The position numbers and the translations under genes were made by a program. A DNA stretch of 34,679 bases from positions 1 through 34,679 of the forward strand of contig NZ_CALDDG010000047.1 in assembly GCF_937936435.1 (NCBI RefSeq), written 5' to 3'. The notes under the pieces are model-generated. The model saw nothing but the letters and a program-made list of their open reading frames with translations. It searched no databases and was not told the DNA's origin. Every line of letters begins with the position of its first letter. The stretch's first letter is position 1. This DNA comes from an uncultured Sulfuricurvum sp. GTDB taxonomy: Bacteria; Campylobacterota; Campylobacteria; Campylobacterales; Sulfurimonadaceae. Shown here in pieces: positions 34,070 to 34,679 of the stretch.

Positions 34070-34116
34070 GGTCTCAAAAAATGTTTAGATAAGGCGCAAA
34101 ACGTGCGACGGAGGAA

Positions 34117-34122
34117 ATTGTA
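34117..34122 (-). promoter_or_regulatory. Candidate -10 box for TonB-like gene 1
   Basis: TACAAT on the minus strand, 47 bases upstream of the ATG at 34069 in the 144-base gap. No other element is visible in this gap. Confidence 0.35.
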
Positions 34123-34213
34123 CCTTGAATTTCCTAATGAAAGATATCATTTATTTCAAGATACAGGTGGAGTTTTGGGAATCTATCGGTTTGGAATGTG
34201 TGTAGGTATCGTT

Positions 34214-34679
34214 TCAGATTGTTTGATTTCGGTCATAGTCACTCGATTGTTCTTCATCCGGGGATGAATCCTCTGGAACGTTATCCGGAACAAACTCTTT
34301 CCAGCTTCGGAAAACTTCCATATAATCAATACTGCCTGAATTTTTTGGGTCAAGTGAAAACTGCGGAGCGTCGAAGTTGTTTAATGACGTAATATTTTCG
34401 ATTCCGAGAGCAAATTTTTCTCCATTATCCGACGCATTGATAAAAGACTGAATCTGTGCGATCCGACCGTCGGAATTGATGCCGAAATCGAAATCCAATC
34501 GAAGATTGACATTTTTCAAAAGCGGTGCCAGTTGTTTCGGGTCGCTTAAGACCATATAAGAACCGTATATTTCTTTCGAAAGGATGGACTCGGAATACAT
34601 TTTTTGGATCATTGCGTCGGTAATCGTTAACATTAATTGTATCGATTGATTCCGATCAAGCGAAACATGTACTTTTTGG
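34214..34679 (-). CDS. Unknown protein, 5' part beyond the window
   Basis: The frame is open from the stop at 34214 to the last base of the window, about 154 codons. An internal ATG at 34633 makes it look complete, but the 15 codons above it read through without a stop and give plausible protein, and no ribosome site lies before that ATG. It is therefore probably the 3' end of a longer gene. The visible part is mixed alpha/beta (VNLRLDFDFGINSDGRIAQI looks like paired strands), with a very acidic tail (DSSPDEEQSSDYD). No membrane segment is seen. I cannot name a family. It is upstream of the two TonB-like genes on the same strand. Confidence 0.7.
   Translation of the reverse strand, partial: QKVHVSLDRNQSIQLMLTITDAMIQKMYSESILSKEIYGSYMVLSDPKQLAPLLKNVNLRLDFDFGINSDGRIAQIQSFINASDNGEKFALGIENITSLNNFDAPQFSLDPKNSGSIDYMEVFRSWKEFVPDNVPEDSSPDEEQSSDYDRNQTI

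Noticed and set aside
34082..34213. Short open frame on the plus strand beside TonB-like gene 1
   Set aside because: No ribosome site, no recognisable protein; the gap is better explained as the promoter region of the TonB-like gene.

Overview
This window looks like one stretch of chromosome from a free-living member of the Campylobacterota, most like Sulfuricurvum or Sulfurimonas. That rests on the proteins seen: a BioV-type pimeloyl-ACP esterase, a type-E succinate dehydrogenase/fumarate reductase with a CCG-domain subunit, a thiL-truD pair, a COG3400 RCK protein, and many c-di-GMP and TonB-like proteins. The genus is an inference from memory, not from a search. No insertion sequence, prophage, CRISPR array, tRNA or rRNA was seen. 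The window is dense core genome; no gap without a gene exceeds about 180 bases.

Bases 1-45 are not biological. They match the Illumina P5/TruSeq read-1 adapter and create a false stop for the first gene. The right edge also cuts a gene: its reading frame is still open at base 34679.

Layout. (1) 24-1832, minus: truncated membrane GGDEF-EAL protein. (2) 1984-10906, plus: COG3400 RCK protein, aroB, MscS-type channel, mtaB, an FtsH-like AAA protein that has lost the zinc-protease motif, bioV, mogA and a TraB/GumN protein. From aroB to mogA every junction overlaps, so these are probably co-transcribed. (3) 10912-17421, minus: ClC-family channel, sdhABE operon with two candidate -10 boxes, and a membrane protein with a degenerate GGDEF domain. 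(4) 17577-20328, plus: thiL, truD, psd. (5) 20318-29186, minus: folD, lepB, M50 protease, rpiB, small coiled-coil protein, apt, trpB, then dedA, pepA, ychF and a 200-residue unknown. (6) 29255-30524, plus: small cytochrome c and a CitE-like lyase. (7) 30519-34679, minus: cut-off unknown gene, two tandem TonB-like paralogs and an apparently active dCache-PAS-GGDEF diguanylate cyclase.

Themes. Housekeeping genes (shikimate, biotin, molybdopterin, thiamine, folate, phospholipid and nucleotide salvage) are packed with 1-30 base overlaps, and convergent genes abut or overlap without room for terminators. c-di-GMP signalling is represented by three proteins, only one of which has an intact GGDEF active site. 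Several perfect inverted repeats lie at gene boundaries; two of them enclose a TATAAT hexamer. The most unusual points are the protease-dead FtsH-like protein, the type-E Sdh without a visible Tat signal, the tandem TonB-like genes with a shared extra module, and the promoter-enclosing inverted repeats. I see no convincing complete new defence or mobile system.
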